From: Anaerocolumna xylanovorans DSM 12503
Lineage (GTDB): Bacteria; Bacillota; Clostridia; Lachnospirales; Lachnospiraceae
Reading direction: 5' to 3'
NCBI RefSeq assembly: GCF_900143645.1
Contig: NZ_FRFD01000005.1
Span: forward strand, 310,001 to 374,000
DNA: 64,000 nt
The stretch's first letter is position 1. Each line of letters starts with the position of its first letter. The notes under the pieces are model-generated. The model was not told the origin of the DNA. It made no database searches and saw only the letters and a program-made list of their open reading frames with translations. Below are positions 42,766 to 51,045 of the stretch, piece after piece. Position numbers and translations under genes: made by a program.

Positions 42766-45549
42766 ATGGGGACAATAGTAAGGCGTAATGAGAGAAGCTG
42801 GGCAATAGAGATTATTACGCAGATTAATTTAATGCTGCAGGGCTTAGGCCTTAAAATAAAGTGTGCCGGTGGGGAAAGCACGATTTCAGTCAATAAAAAG
42901 AGTATGTTTCCGGATGTGCTCCTTTTTGAGGATGAAGCACAAAACAGGAGATTACAGGGATGGGAGCTGAAAATGCCGGATGTATTAATTACCGATGAAG
43001 CTCTTATCAAGGATGCAGCACGAAAAGCCAAAGCACTTGGACTAAACAGTTTTGTTATTTGGAACTTCACATATGGAAAGTTGTACATAAAAGGCACAGA
43101 TGATACATTTTATGAGGCAAAAGCATGGACCGGCACGGGAAATATCAAGACGAGGCCGGATGTTACCACGTACAAAAACGAATGGGTACCGGTAATAAGA
43201 GACATTATTATGACGGTTAATGAGTATTTAGTAAACGGGGAGATTTCCACTGCCCCAATAACAGAGGCGTTAACAGATAATTTGCTGACGGAAATAGTTC
43301 AAAGGAATAAAGGGCTGGTGGCAGAAAATCTCCGGACAGAAGTCAGTAACAGCATGATAATGGAAAGAAAAATGAAGGTTTGGTGGAATGCTTTTCAGCA
43401 GGAGTATGAGAAGGATGAAACCAATATGTATTCGGCATATGCCAAGACTATCCTTATAAATTGGGCAAACCGGATTATGTTTGCCAATTTAATTAAGAAA
43501 TATCATAATTGTGCTGATTTAATCAAATATATTGATAATTCAACTTCACCGGAAGAGGGCAACGAAATTATTGACCAGATAATCAGCCAGGGAGATTTCT
43601 ATAACGTATTCCATAAAATCGACTACAATGACCTGATTCCTGAAGACACATGGGTAGATATAATTGATTACAACCAGTTTTTATATAACAGTAAAGTTGA
43701 AAACATTGATCAAAGTGTTTTACAGGATTTGTTGGAAGGGACTGTAAATACTGCAAAGCGTGAAATCAGAGGGCAGTTTTCTACACCCTTTTGGCTGGCA
43801 GATTTGCTGTGCCAGATAACAGTCGAAAATTGGAACGGCCATTGTGCGGATTTATGTTCGGGAACAGGAACAATTGCAAAAGCAATTATAAATAATAAGA
43901 TGAACCGGTTAAAATCTGCAGAAGATACCTTTGCGACTACCTGGATATCAGATAAGCATGCATATCCATTGCAGATTTCGAATATAGCCCTTACCAGTAT
44001 AGAGTCATTGAATATTCCAATAAATATGTTTCAAAGCGATATATTTGATGTGGAAGCAGGAAAGGAAGTAATTATTAAAAACCCGGCAGACGGATTGGAT
44101 TTGGTCAGGCAGATTCCTGCATTCAGCGCCGTTATTTCGAATTTTCCATTCGTAAAATATAATAATATAGCATCGGATGAGTATGAACATATAAAAAAAT
44201 GTGCAGATGCAATAAAGGTGAATACAGGGATAAGCTTTAAACTGGGAAAAACGGACTTGTATATGTTCCTGCCGTTCAAAATATACGAATTATTGGAGGA
44301 GAATGGAAGGCTTGGAATTATACTTTCAAATTCGTGGTTAGGAACAGATGTAGGAAAGGATTTTTATAATGCCCTGTTATATTACTATGATATACAGTCG
44401 GTGGTGCTAAGCAATTGCGGCAGATGGTTCGAGAATGCAGACGTTGTGGCAACACTGCTTGTGATGCAGAAAAAGAAGATATCTCTTCCGGATAAAAGTA
44501 AAAAGATTAATTTTTGCCTTACACAGAAGGAATTGAAGAATTTGGATTCAGAACAGCTTGAAAGTCTCATAAGCTGTATAGTACTGAAAGAAGAACTGGA
44601 TTCTTCACTTATAAAAATGAAAAGCTATACAGTAGGCGAAATAATATCTGTTCTGGCAAAAGGGATTTCTTTAAATGCATTATTTCACAACATTGACTGG
44701 ATGCAGGATATCAATGAAAAACTGATTCCCATCAGCGACAACTTTACAATGGTCAGAGGTGAGCGTAAAGGCTGGAATGATATGTTTTACATTAATGGCG
44801 CTTGTAACATTGAGACAGATCATTTGGTGCCGATGTTAAAAACACCCCGAAACATAAAGAATTTTATCGCGGAACCGGACAGGAAGGCTTTTTGCTGTAA
44901 AAATTCCATTGATGAGTTGAAAAGCCTTGGTCATGAAGGTGCGCTGAAGTGGATTGAAAAGTTTTCCGGCCTATGTAATGAAAAAGGTAAGCCGCTTACA
45001 GAAAGTATACATCATACGCAAAAAGAAGCATGGTATCAGATGAGTGATGATTCCAAGGCGGATTTTGTTACAGCTATTAACCCGGATAAGAGGCTTTTTG
45101 TGGCAAAATTAGCGCAGCAGGCATTGATTGACCAACGTCTTACGGCTTTAGCAATGAAAGATAACACGGAGCAGAAAGACTTACTGTTTGCACTTTTGAA
45201 TTCATTATATGGTATGTTTGCTATAGAAGCAATTGGATTTGGACGTGGTTTGGGAGTATTGGATGCCAGTAAGGACAGGTTTGCAAGGATTAATATGATT
45301 AATCCCAAAATGATTTCTGAAGAAGACAAAAAGACGATTATTGAGTTATTCCACCATGTTGTAAAACGGGGAGTTATGGATGTTGAAAGAGAGCTAAAGG
45401 ACGAAGCCAGGGAGAAGTTTGACAGAGAAGTCCTTAGGGCAATTGGAAAAGAGCATCTCTATGAAGATATTAAAAATTCAATATTGTCCATGCAGAAGAC
45501 AAGGCAGGCAGTCAATAATAAATATAAACAGAATGAGGTAAACAGATGA
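42766..45549 (+). CDS. Type IIG-like restriction-modification enzyme
   Basis: About 927 residues combining nuclease and methyltransferase. The N-terminus shows a PD-(D/E)xK-type site: FPD (Asp50) and WELK (Glu67, Lys69). A helical domain follows, then an N6-adenine methyltransferase with motif I DLCSGTGTI (362-370). Motif IV reads SNFPF (458-462) instead of the usual NPPY/F. The remainder is a target-recognition region. ATG 42766 is chosen over 42745 for its RBS (AGAGAGGT). The last four bases are shared with the next gene (ATGA). A separate beta-class methyltransferase lies upstream, suggesting one enzyme per strand of an asymmetric site; inferred. Confidence 0.82.
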   Translation: MGTIVRRNERSWAIEIITQINLMLQGLGLKIKCAGGESTISVNKKSMFPDVLLFEDEAQNRRLQGWELKMPDVLITDEALIKDAARKAKALGLNSFVIWNFTYGKLYIKGTDDTFYEAKAWTGTGNIKTRPDVTTYKNEWVPVIRDIIMTVNEYLVNGEISTAPITEALTDNLLTEIVQRNKGLVAENLRTEVSNSMIMERKMKVWWNAFQQEYEKDETNMYSAYAKTILINWANRIMFANLIKKYHNCADLIKYIDNSTSPEEGNEIIDQIISQGDFYNVFHKIDYNDLIPEDTWVDIIDYNQFLYNSKVENIDQSVLQDLLEGTVNTAKREIRGQFSTPFWLADLLCQITVENWNGHCADLCSGTGTIAKAIINNKMNRLKSAEDTFATTWISDKHAYPLQISNIALTSIESLNIPINMFQSDIFDVEAGKEVIIKNPADGLDLVRQIPAFSAVISNFPFVKYNNIASDEYEHIKKCADAIKVNTGISFKLGKTDLYMFLPFKIYELLEENGRLGIILSNSWLGTDVGKDFYNALLYYYDIQSVVLSNCGRWFENADVVATLLVMQKKKISLPDKSKKINFCLTQKELKNLDSEQLESLISCIVLKEELDSSLIKMKSYTVGEIISVLAKGISLNALFHNIDWMQDINEKLIPISDNFTMVRGERKGWNDMFYINGACNIETDHLVPMLKTPRNIKNFIAEPDRKAFCCKNSIDELKSLGHEGALKWIEKFSGLCNEKGKPLTESIHHTQKEAWYQMSDDSKADFVTAINPDKRLFVAKLAQQALIDQRLTALAMKDNTEQKDLLFALLNSLYGMFAIEAIGFGRGLGVLDASKDRFARINMINPKMISEEDKKTIIELFHHVVKRGVMDVERELKDEAREKFDREVLRAIGKEHLYEDIKNSILSMQKTRQAVNNKYKQNEVNR

Positions 45550-46538
45550 AAATATATGTGTATGATGTAACTGATTTTGAGAAAAGTATACTGGAAGCAT
45601 TACAGAAGGAATTCACAGATGAAATTGTGCTTACCGATAAGCATCTCACACTTGAAACCTTGGAGGAAGCAGAGGAATTTGACGGGATATCTGTACATGG
45701 TTACAGTAAGGTAAACAGAGAAGTACTTATCAAAATGAAAGAATATGGCATTGTGCACCTATCCACCAGAACAATCGGCTATGACCATTTTGATATGGCA
45801 GCAGTAAAAGAACTTGGCATCCATGCCTACCACGCTTACTATAGTCCCAATAACGTAGCGGATTTCACGGTAATGATGATGCTTATTATGCTGCGTAAAG
45901 CCAAGATATCTATCTGCAGGGCACTTGTAAATGATTTTTCACTGGAAGGTATGATGGGACGTGAGATGCGAAGTCTTACCGTTGGCGTTATCGGTACAGG
46001 TAAGATTGGTTCTGCTGTTATAAAAAGCTTAAGCGGTTTTGGGTGCAAAATTATTGCTTACGATAAGTTTAAAAATCCTATAGTAAAAGAGTTTGCCGAA
46101 TATGTGGATTTGGACACATTATATGCGCAAAGTGATATTATTACCCTTCATACACCGCTTACTGAAGATAATTATCATATGATTAATGAGGAAACGATTC
46201 AAAAAATGAAAAAAGGTGTTATTTTAATCAATACGGCAAGAGGCCAGCTTATTGATACGGAAAGTTTAATTAAAGCACTGGAAGAGGAGCATGTAGGTGG
46301 TGCCGGCATCGATACTTTGGAGGAAGAGACAGGTGTCATGCATGTACATGTAGGCACTAAGATTGTTGATAAGAGGTCCCTTTTGTATCTGAAGCAATTT
46401 CCTAATGTACTGTATACGCAGCATTATGCCTTCTACACCCAGGAAGCTACCGAATCAATGGTAAGATGCGGTATCACATCTATCCAGAGCGGGGTAAGAG
46501 GGGAAGCTACACTTTGTGAGATTAGTGTGAATTATTGA
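45546..46538 (+). CDS. ldhA: D-lactate dehydrogenase (D-2-hydroxyacid dehydrogenase)
   Basis: 330 residues. Reduces pyruvate to D-lactate with NADH. The Rossmann motif GVIGTGKIGSAV is at about 147-158, and the catalytic Arg (INTARGQLID), Glu (GIDTLEEETG) and His (YTQHYAFYT) are all present; the usual TPH is TQH here. The GYDHFDM and PNNVADFTV stretches are typical of D-LDH. The ATG overlaps the stop of the type IIG gene by four bases (ATGA), so its expression may now depend on the R-M operon. VanH-like function is unlikely, because no D-Ala-D-Lac ligase is nearby. Confidence 0.88.
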   Translation: MKIYVYDVTDFEKSILEALQKEFTDEIVLTDKHLTLETLEEAEEFDGISVHGYSKVNREVLIKMKEYGIVHLSTRTIGYDHFDMAAVKELGIHAYHAYYSPNNVADFTVMMMLIMLRKAKISICRALVNDFSLEGMMGREMRSLTVGVIGTGKIGSAVIKSLSGFGCKIIAYDKFKNPIVKEFAEYVDLDTLYAQSDIITLHTPLTEDNYHMINEETIQKMKKGVILINTARGQLIDTESLIKALEEEHVGGAGIDTLEEETGVMHVHVGTKIVDKRSLLYLKQFPNVLYTQHYAFYTQEATESMVRCGITSIQSGVRGEATLCEISVNY

Positions 46539-46557
46539 AAAGGACATTAACATTAAA

Positions 46558-47409
46558 TTATAGGCGGTCTTTCTTCACAGTTACCGGAATTAAGATTTCC
46601 ACAAAGCAGCTATCGGTGCCCTCATCCCAGAAGAGGTACTTTTCTATGGTGGGAAGCCCGGATTTTTGGTATTTACTCTGAGGAAGGAATTCATTATTGA
46701 TACGGTACCAGACATTACCCAGAGTTTGTTCTGCGATACTTCCCTTTGCTTCGAAGCGAAGCCATGTGGCCTTTGGATACTCATAGGTATCAAAACCGGC
46801 GGCATCCGCTCCATTCCATTCAATGCCGCACATATAGTCATTGCTTCCGTCAGGGCCAAAGCCAAAGCATAATCCAAGACCAAAAAATCTTCCGCAGAGC
46901 TCATTGATTCTTTCATTGCTGCCGTCGCTTTTTACTACAGCCCATGTCCCGCCTCCGTAAGGAGTGGTTCTTCGTACGCCGATTACCTTAAAAGGTTCTT
47001 TTTCCAAGATGGTATAATTCATTTTCTCTACCCCCTTAATATTCAATTCAAAATGCAGCTTACAGTAGAAGGTGAGAGTAACGCTTGATGTTCTGACATC
47101 AGACGGAGAAAGGCCATGCAGCCTTTTAAAAGCTACCCGGAAAGAATCGGCGGATTGATAGCCGTACTTTAGGGCAATATCAATTACTTTTTCGTCGGTA
47201 TTTTGCAGGTCATAGGCTGCTAAGGTTAATCTTCGCCTTCTGATATATTCAGCAAAGGAGATACCGGTAATCTGGGTAAAGGAATTGTGAAATAAGGAGA
47301 AGGGGCAGGCAATTATCCGGCTGATGTCGTTCTCCTCAATATCCTGGCTTAAATGCTCCTCCACATAATCAATTACCGAGTTCATTCTTGTTGTCCAGTC
47401 TGATTGCAT
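46558..47409 (-). CDS. AraC-type regulator with GyrI-like ligand domain
   Basis: 283 residues from ATG 47409 (AGAGGTGATGATAACT upstream). The N-terminal 100 residues are an AraC double helix-turn-helix (YVEEHLSQDIEENDISRII, then the signature KVIDIALKYGYQSADSFRVAFKRLHGLSP). The C-terminal 150 residues are a GyrI/BmrR-type effector-binding domain (EKEPFKVIGVRRTTPYGG, FGFGPDG, IPVTVKK). Such proteins usually bind hydrophobic cations or drugs and control an exporter; none lies beside it. It is convergent with ldhA. Confidence 0.85.
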   Translation of the reverse strand: MQSDWTTRMNSVIDYVEEHLSQDIEENDISRIIACPFSLFHNSFTQITGISFAEYIRRRRLTLAAYDLQNTDEKVIDIALKYGYQSADSFRVAFKRLHGLSPSDVRTSSVTLTFYCKLHFELNIKGVEKMNYTILEKEPFKVIGVRRTTPYGGGTWAVVKSDGSNERINELCGRFFGLGLCFGFGPDGSNDYMCGIEWNGADAAGFDTYEYPKATWLRFEAKGSIAEQTLGNVWYRINNEFLPQSKYQKSGLPTIEKYLFWDEGTDSCFVEILIPVTVKKDRL

Positions 47410-47680
47410 AGTTATCATCACCTCTTGGATTCATTTTATATGATATAACTTGAGTTTTCCCGACATTTCCTATAACAAATTTAACGTGCGGCAGCAGTTA
47501 TTATACAGTACATTCTTACTTCCTTTAGCTGACGGTAATTTCTATCTTGATTTTAGCCTATGCCAAAGGTGTTTGTCCATGAAATTAATTTTTTTATATT
47601 TTTCACAATTTTTTCACATCTGTCGGAAACACTAAGTAAGAAGGTTAGTGTTTTGCCATTCAGGAAAGTGAGGAAGCTGA

Positions 47681-48082
47681 ATGAATAAAATAAAGTTATG
47701 CGGTCTTGCTCTGACCGGCTTACTCTATGCGGCCGGATTAGGAACAATCACAGCAAACGCAGCGGAGACAAATACTGGATCGGCAACACTGTCAGAAGTA
47801 AACAAGGATAAAAACAGCAAAGATGCTGCTTTTGATCAAAAAATAAAAAAGGCCGAAACTGCCTGGCAATCCCTGACCAAACAACAGAAGGAGGATATCT
47901 ATGCTCTGCTTGAAGCAGAAATGGATGACGAAGCGAAGCTGTTGGATAAAATGGCAGAATATAAAGTATTAGATAAAACGGATGCGGACAGGTTTAAGGC
48001 CTTTAAAGTGCAGAAACTTAAAAACCTAAGAGAGAGCGGTGAGTTCCCTCTTATGAAAAAGAAGCCAAGAAAAGAGCAGTAA
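47681..48082 (+). CDS. Small exported protein (DUF2680-like)
   Basis: 133 residues with a clear signal peptide: a basic start, LCGLALTGLLYAAGLGTI core, and ANA-A cleavage site near residue 27. The mature part is short, helical and Lys/Glu-rich (WQSLTKQQKEDIYALLEAEM, then EAKLLDKMAEY), a pattern like DUF2680 proteins. AAAGTGAGGAAGCTG lies upstream. Function unknown. The gene ends at a bidirectional hairpin shared with the divergent DeoR gene's 3' end. Confidence 0.7.
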   Translation: MNKIKLCGLALTGLLYAAGLGTITANAAETNTGSATLSEVNKDKNSKDAAFDQKIKKAETAWQSLTKQQKEDIYALLEAEMDDEAKLLDKMAEYKVLDKTDADRFKAFKVQKLKNLRESGEFPLMKKKPRKEQ

Positions 48083-48143
48083 TATTTGCTTACAGCAGTT
48101 GGTAACGATTGTTATGGTAAAGCGCTGACCTTCTTTTAATAAG

Positions 48144-48190
48144 AAACGCTGTGAAGAATGGTTTTTTTAATCCGTTCTTTCACAGCGTTT
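48144..48190. terminator. Bidirectional terminator
   Basis: AAACGCTGTGAAGAA/TTCTTTCACAGCGTTT inverted repeat with a T-rich loop, between the small exported protein and the convergent DeoR gene. Confidence 0.75.
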
Positions 48191-48198
48191 AAAAACTT

Positions 48199-49020
48199 TT
48201 ATTTCTGGGTTGGTACAATGTGCAGCTTAATGTTTTTGGATTGAATAAGCTCTTTCCATTCCTCCGGAATTTTATCGTCTGTTATTATGGTATTAAAATC
48301 CGTTAAGCTTCCAATATAAGCGGGCTTCACCTGATTGAATTTACTGGAGTCAAAAATAAGTATTTTCTCAACAGAGGATTGCATAATTGCCAGTTTGGTA
48401 GGAACTTCATAATCGTATACACAGGTTATGCCAAGACTTGCATGAACCCCTGCGGCAGATATAAAGGCTTTTGTAAACCTCATACTTTTTATTAATTCAA
48501 CTCCCTGAAAGCTTTCGACCATCTGTGTTTTTGGATGGTATTTCCCCCCGGAGAATATCAGGGTTAGATTTTCCTTTAAACGAAGAGAGTTAAGGATATT
48601 GGCGTTATAGCATAGAATCGTGGCTTTCGTATCATCAGGAACGTATTCTGCAAGCATTTCCGTAGTCGAACCGGAATCAATTACGATAATATCGCCGGGA
48701 TTAATCAGGGAAGCGGCATAAGAACCGATACTTTTCTTTTCGGCATCTTTGGCACTTTTGGCATTTGACACTTCGTAAGGGATACCGATGCTATATTCTG
48801 CTCCCTCCTTGCCTTTAAAGGTAGGATTATCAGAAGTAGGGTTATAGATAGCAGCTCCATACACGCTATTTACAATACTATGCTGTTCCAGGACGTCCAA
48901 GTCCCTGCGTATTGTCATCTCGGATACTCCCAGCATAGCTGCCAGCTCCTTAATGGAAGCTCCGTTTTTAGTTTTAATAATATCGATAAGCCGGTTAAGC
49001 CGGTCTGTCTTCTTGCTCAT
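48199..49020 (-). CDS. DeoR-family transcriptional regulator
   Basis: 273 residues from ATG 49020 (GAGGAGTTAAGA just upstream; the longer frame from 49086 has no RBS). N-terminal helix-turn-helix (IKELAAMLGVSEMTIRRDLDVL) and a C-terminal DeoR-type sugar-phosphate sensor (IDSGSTTEMLAEY and VYGAA; DSSKF). It is divergent from deoC-deoD and the nucleoside transporter, with a 340-base shared control region, and so most likely senses a deoxyribose phosphate and represses that operon. Ligand and operator are inferred from position. Confidence 0.85.
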   Translation of the reverse strand: MSKKTDRLNRLIDIIKTKNGASIKELAAMLGVSEMTIRRDLDVLEQHSIVNSVYGAAIYNPTSDNPTFKGKEGAEYSIGIPYEVSNAKSAKDAEKKSIGSYAASLINPGDIIVIDSGSTTEMLAEYVPDDTKATILCYNANILNSLRLKENLTLIFSGGKYHPKTQMVESFQGVELIKSMRFTKAFISAAGVHASLGITCVYDYEVPTKLAIMQSSVEKILIFDSSKFNQVKPAYIGSLTDFNTIITDDKIPEEWKELIQSKNIKLHIVPTQK

Positions 49021-49224
49021 TCTTAACTCCTCATTAACAATATAGTAAAGACATAGCGGTAAATGATATTCGGTAAATATTAACATAGTAATATAGCATA
49101 ATAATTTATGTTAGTATTATAACATTTTGTGGATATATATTCAACATAATTCTTAATATTATATGAAATGATTTAATTAGAACAATAAAACAACAAAAAA
49201 TGTGAAAAGTGGAACAAAAATTTG

Positions 49225-49253
49225 TTGACCAATACCAATAAAAGTGGTAGTAT
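49225..49253 (+). promoter_or_regulatory. Sigma-A promoter of deoC, with overlapping palindrome
   Basis: TTGACC, 17-base spacer, TAGTAT. The stretch AACAAAAATTTGTT at 49213-49226, a near-perfect palindrome, touches the -35 and is a candidate operator for the divergent DeoR-type regulator. Confidence 0.6.
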
Positions 49254-49362
49254 AGAACTAGGAAATGAAAAGCATACTACAATTTTGATTTAGATGTTTG
49301 TTTTGATTGTGTAAATTGTACGAATCATCTGGACGATTGGAGTGTTTGGAAAAGAGGTTGAT

Positions 49363-50028
49363 ATGAAAGAATTAGAAATGCTGCGTTATGTGGATCATAC
49401 TTTGTTAAAGGCAGTTGCTTCCTGGGAAGACATTAAACAATTATGTGAAGAAGCTCTGGAATTTCAAACTGCATCCGTATGTATTCCTCCCAGTTATGTA
49501 GGACGTATTAAGAAAGAATACGGAGACAGGCTTACTATATGTACAGTAATCGGTTTTCCTTTAGGATACAACACAAAGGAAACGAAAGCCTTTGAATGCA
49601 AGCAGGCACTGGAAGATGGAGCATCTGAAATTGATATGGTAATTAATTTAACGGATGTCAAAAATGGCGAATATAAAAAAATAGAAGAAGAAATTGCCTT
49701 GTTAAAACAGATAACAGGTGATAAAATCTTAAAGGTTATTATAGAGACCTGTTATCTTACCAAGGAAGAAAAGATAGCTATGTGCCATGCAGTAACCAAT
49801 GCAAATGCTGATTTTATCAAAACTTCTACCGGATTTGGAACAAATGGTGCTACCTTGGAAGATGTTGCTTTATTTAAGGAGCATATCGGCCCTGCGGTTA
49901 GGATAAAGGCTGCGGGAGGGGTTCGTTCTCTGGAAGACTTGAGAGCATTTATAGAAGCCGGCTGCAGCAGAATCGGAACAAGTTCAGCAGTAAACCTGGT
50001 GAGAGGATTAAAAGCAGAAAGTTATTAA
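49363..50028 (+). CDS. deoC: Deoxyribose-phosphate aldolase
   Basis: 221 residues from ATG 49363 (AAGAGGTTGAT upstream; an earlier GTG at 49342 lacks an RBS). Splits 2-deoxyribose-5-phosphate into acetaldehyde and glyceraldehyde-3-phosphate through a Schiff base. The reactive Lys is in ADFIKTSTGF and the second conserved Lys is in RIKAAGGVR; the start YVDHTLLKA and the phosphate-binding GTSSAVNLV agree. First gene of the deoxyribonucleoside operon. Confidence 0.95.
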   Translation: MKELEMLRYVDHTLLKAVASWEDIKQLCEEALEFQTASVCIPPSYVGRIKKEYGDRLTICTVIGFPLGYNTKETKAFECKQALEDGASEIDMVINLTDVKNGEYKKIEEEIALLKQITGDKILKVIIETCYLTKEEKIAMCHAVTNANADFIKTSTGFGTNGATLEDVALFKEHIGPAVRIKAAGGVRSLEDLRAFIEAGCSRIGTSSAVNLVRGLKAESY

Positions 50029-50171
50029 AATGAAGGTATTTAAGCAAAGAAGTTAAAAATATTAAGAAAAATGCTTCGTTTTAATTAATTAACTCTGTAT
50101 CCTGTCGATAGTATGTTTGTGATAGACAGATTATGCGCAATGATTTAAAATAGGCAATGAGGAGGAATACT

Positions 50172-50876
50172 ATGAGTACACCTACACCGCATATAGCGGC
50201 TGGGAAGGGCGATTTTGGAAAAACTGTATTAATGCCCGGAGATCCCTTAAGAGCAAAATTGGTAGCAGAAACTTACCTTGATAATGCTGTATTAGTTAAT
50301 CCTGTCAGGGGAGTTAACGGATATACCGGAACTTATAAAGGAAAGAAGGTTTCCGTAATGGCAAGCGGAATGGGTATGCCTTCCATCGGTATTTATTCCT
50401 ATGAGCTGTATCGTTATTATGATGTGGAAAACATTATCCGCATCGGAACTGCCGGTTCCATGCATAAGGATTTAAAAATCCGAGATGTAGCATTTGCTAT
50501 GGGAGCCTGCACCAACTCAGCGTATGCCAGTCAGTTTGAACTGCCTGGAACATTTGCGCCCATCGCTTCCTATGAACTTTTGCACAAAGCAATACAGGTG
50601 ACAGAAGAAATGGGAGTTCACTATATGGCAGGTAATTTCTTATCCTCAGATACCTTTTATGATGATTCTCAGAGCACAATGAAGTGGGCCAAGATGGGAG
50701 TTCTCTGTGTGGAGATGGAGGCAGCAGCACTTTATATGAACGCTGCAAGAGCGGGTAAGAACGCACTTGCTATCTGTACCATTTCTGATTCTTTAGTAAC
50801 AGGAGAAGCTACCACAGCAGAGGAACGTCAGGAGAGCTTCCGCGACATGATGAAGATCGCTCTGGAGATAGCATAA
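50172..50876 (+). CDS. deoD: Purine-nucleoside phosphorylase, DeoD type
   Basis: 234 residues from ATG 50172, chosen because AGGAGGAATACT precedes it; an in-frame ATG at 50157 overlaps the RBS. Hexameric-type phosphorylase that releases the base and (deoxy)ribose-1-phosphate. GDPLRAK (phosphate loop), IRIGTAGS, CVEMEAAALY and SDSLVTGE are the family signatures. Together with DeoC it completes purine deoxynucleoside catabolism fed by the transporter downstream. Confidence 0.95.
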   Translation: MSTPTPHIAAGKGDFGKTVLMPGDPLRAKLVAETYLDNAVLVNPVRGVNGYTGTYKGKKVSVMASGMGMPSIGIYSYELYRYYDVENIIRIGTAGSMHKDLKIRDVAFAMGACTNSAYASQFELPGTFAPIASYELLHKAIQVTEEMGVHYMAGNFLSSDTFYDDSQSTMKWAKMGVLCVEMEAAALYMNAARAGKNALAICTISDSLVTGEATTAEERQESFRDMMKIALEIA

Positions 50877-50911
50877 CTCGAAGTTAGGATAACTCGGAGT
50901 TAGGATAACTC
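50873..50911 (+). repeat. Short tandem repeat with internal palindrome
   Basis: Two copies of the 16-base unit ATAACTCGRAGTTAGG and a partial third (ATAACTC), starting at the deoD stop codon. AACTCGGAGTT is a perfect palindrome, and GGAGTTA/TAACTCC can form a hairpin. Probably RNA structure at the deoD-BMP junction or an operator; it has no T run. Confidence 0.6.
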
Positions 50912-51045
50912 CATGGCAGAGAAAAGGAATCAAAAGGACAACAACGGCATCGCCATATAAGAGGAGAAGATGCGCAGTGGGATTTGCCTTATAAAGGCAA
51001 ACGATTTATGAAAAAAAAGAATACTATTTAGGGAGGAATGAAAAA

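Noticed and set aside
23474..45545. Search for attL/attR repeats and an integrase
   Set aside because: I could not find a second copy of the guaA 3' end or any integrase gene, so no attachment sites are called.
45546..46538. VanH-type vancomycin-resistance dehydrogenase
   Set aside because: No vanA/vanB-like ligase or vanX nearby; the sequence fits ordinary D-lactate dehydrogenase.
50877..51045. Possible purine riboswitch ahead of the BMP gene
   Set aside because: No riboswitch core; only short palindromic repeats and a small hairpin.
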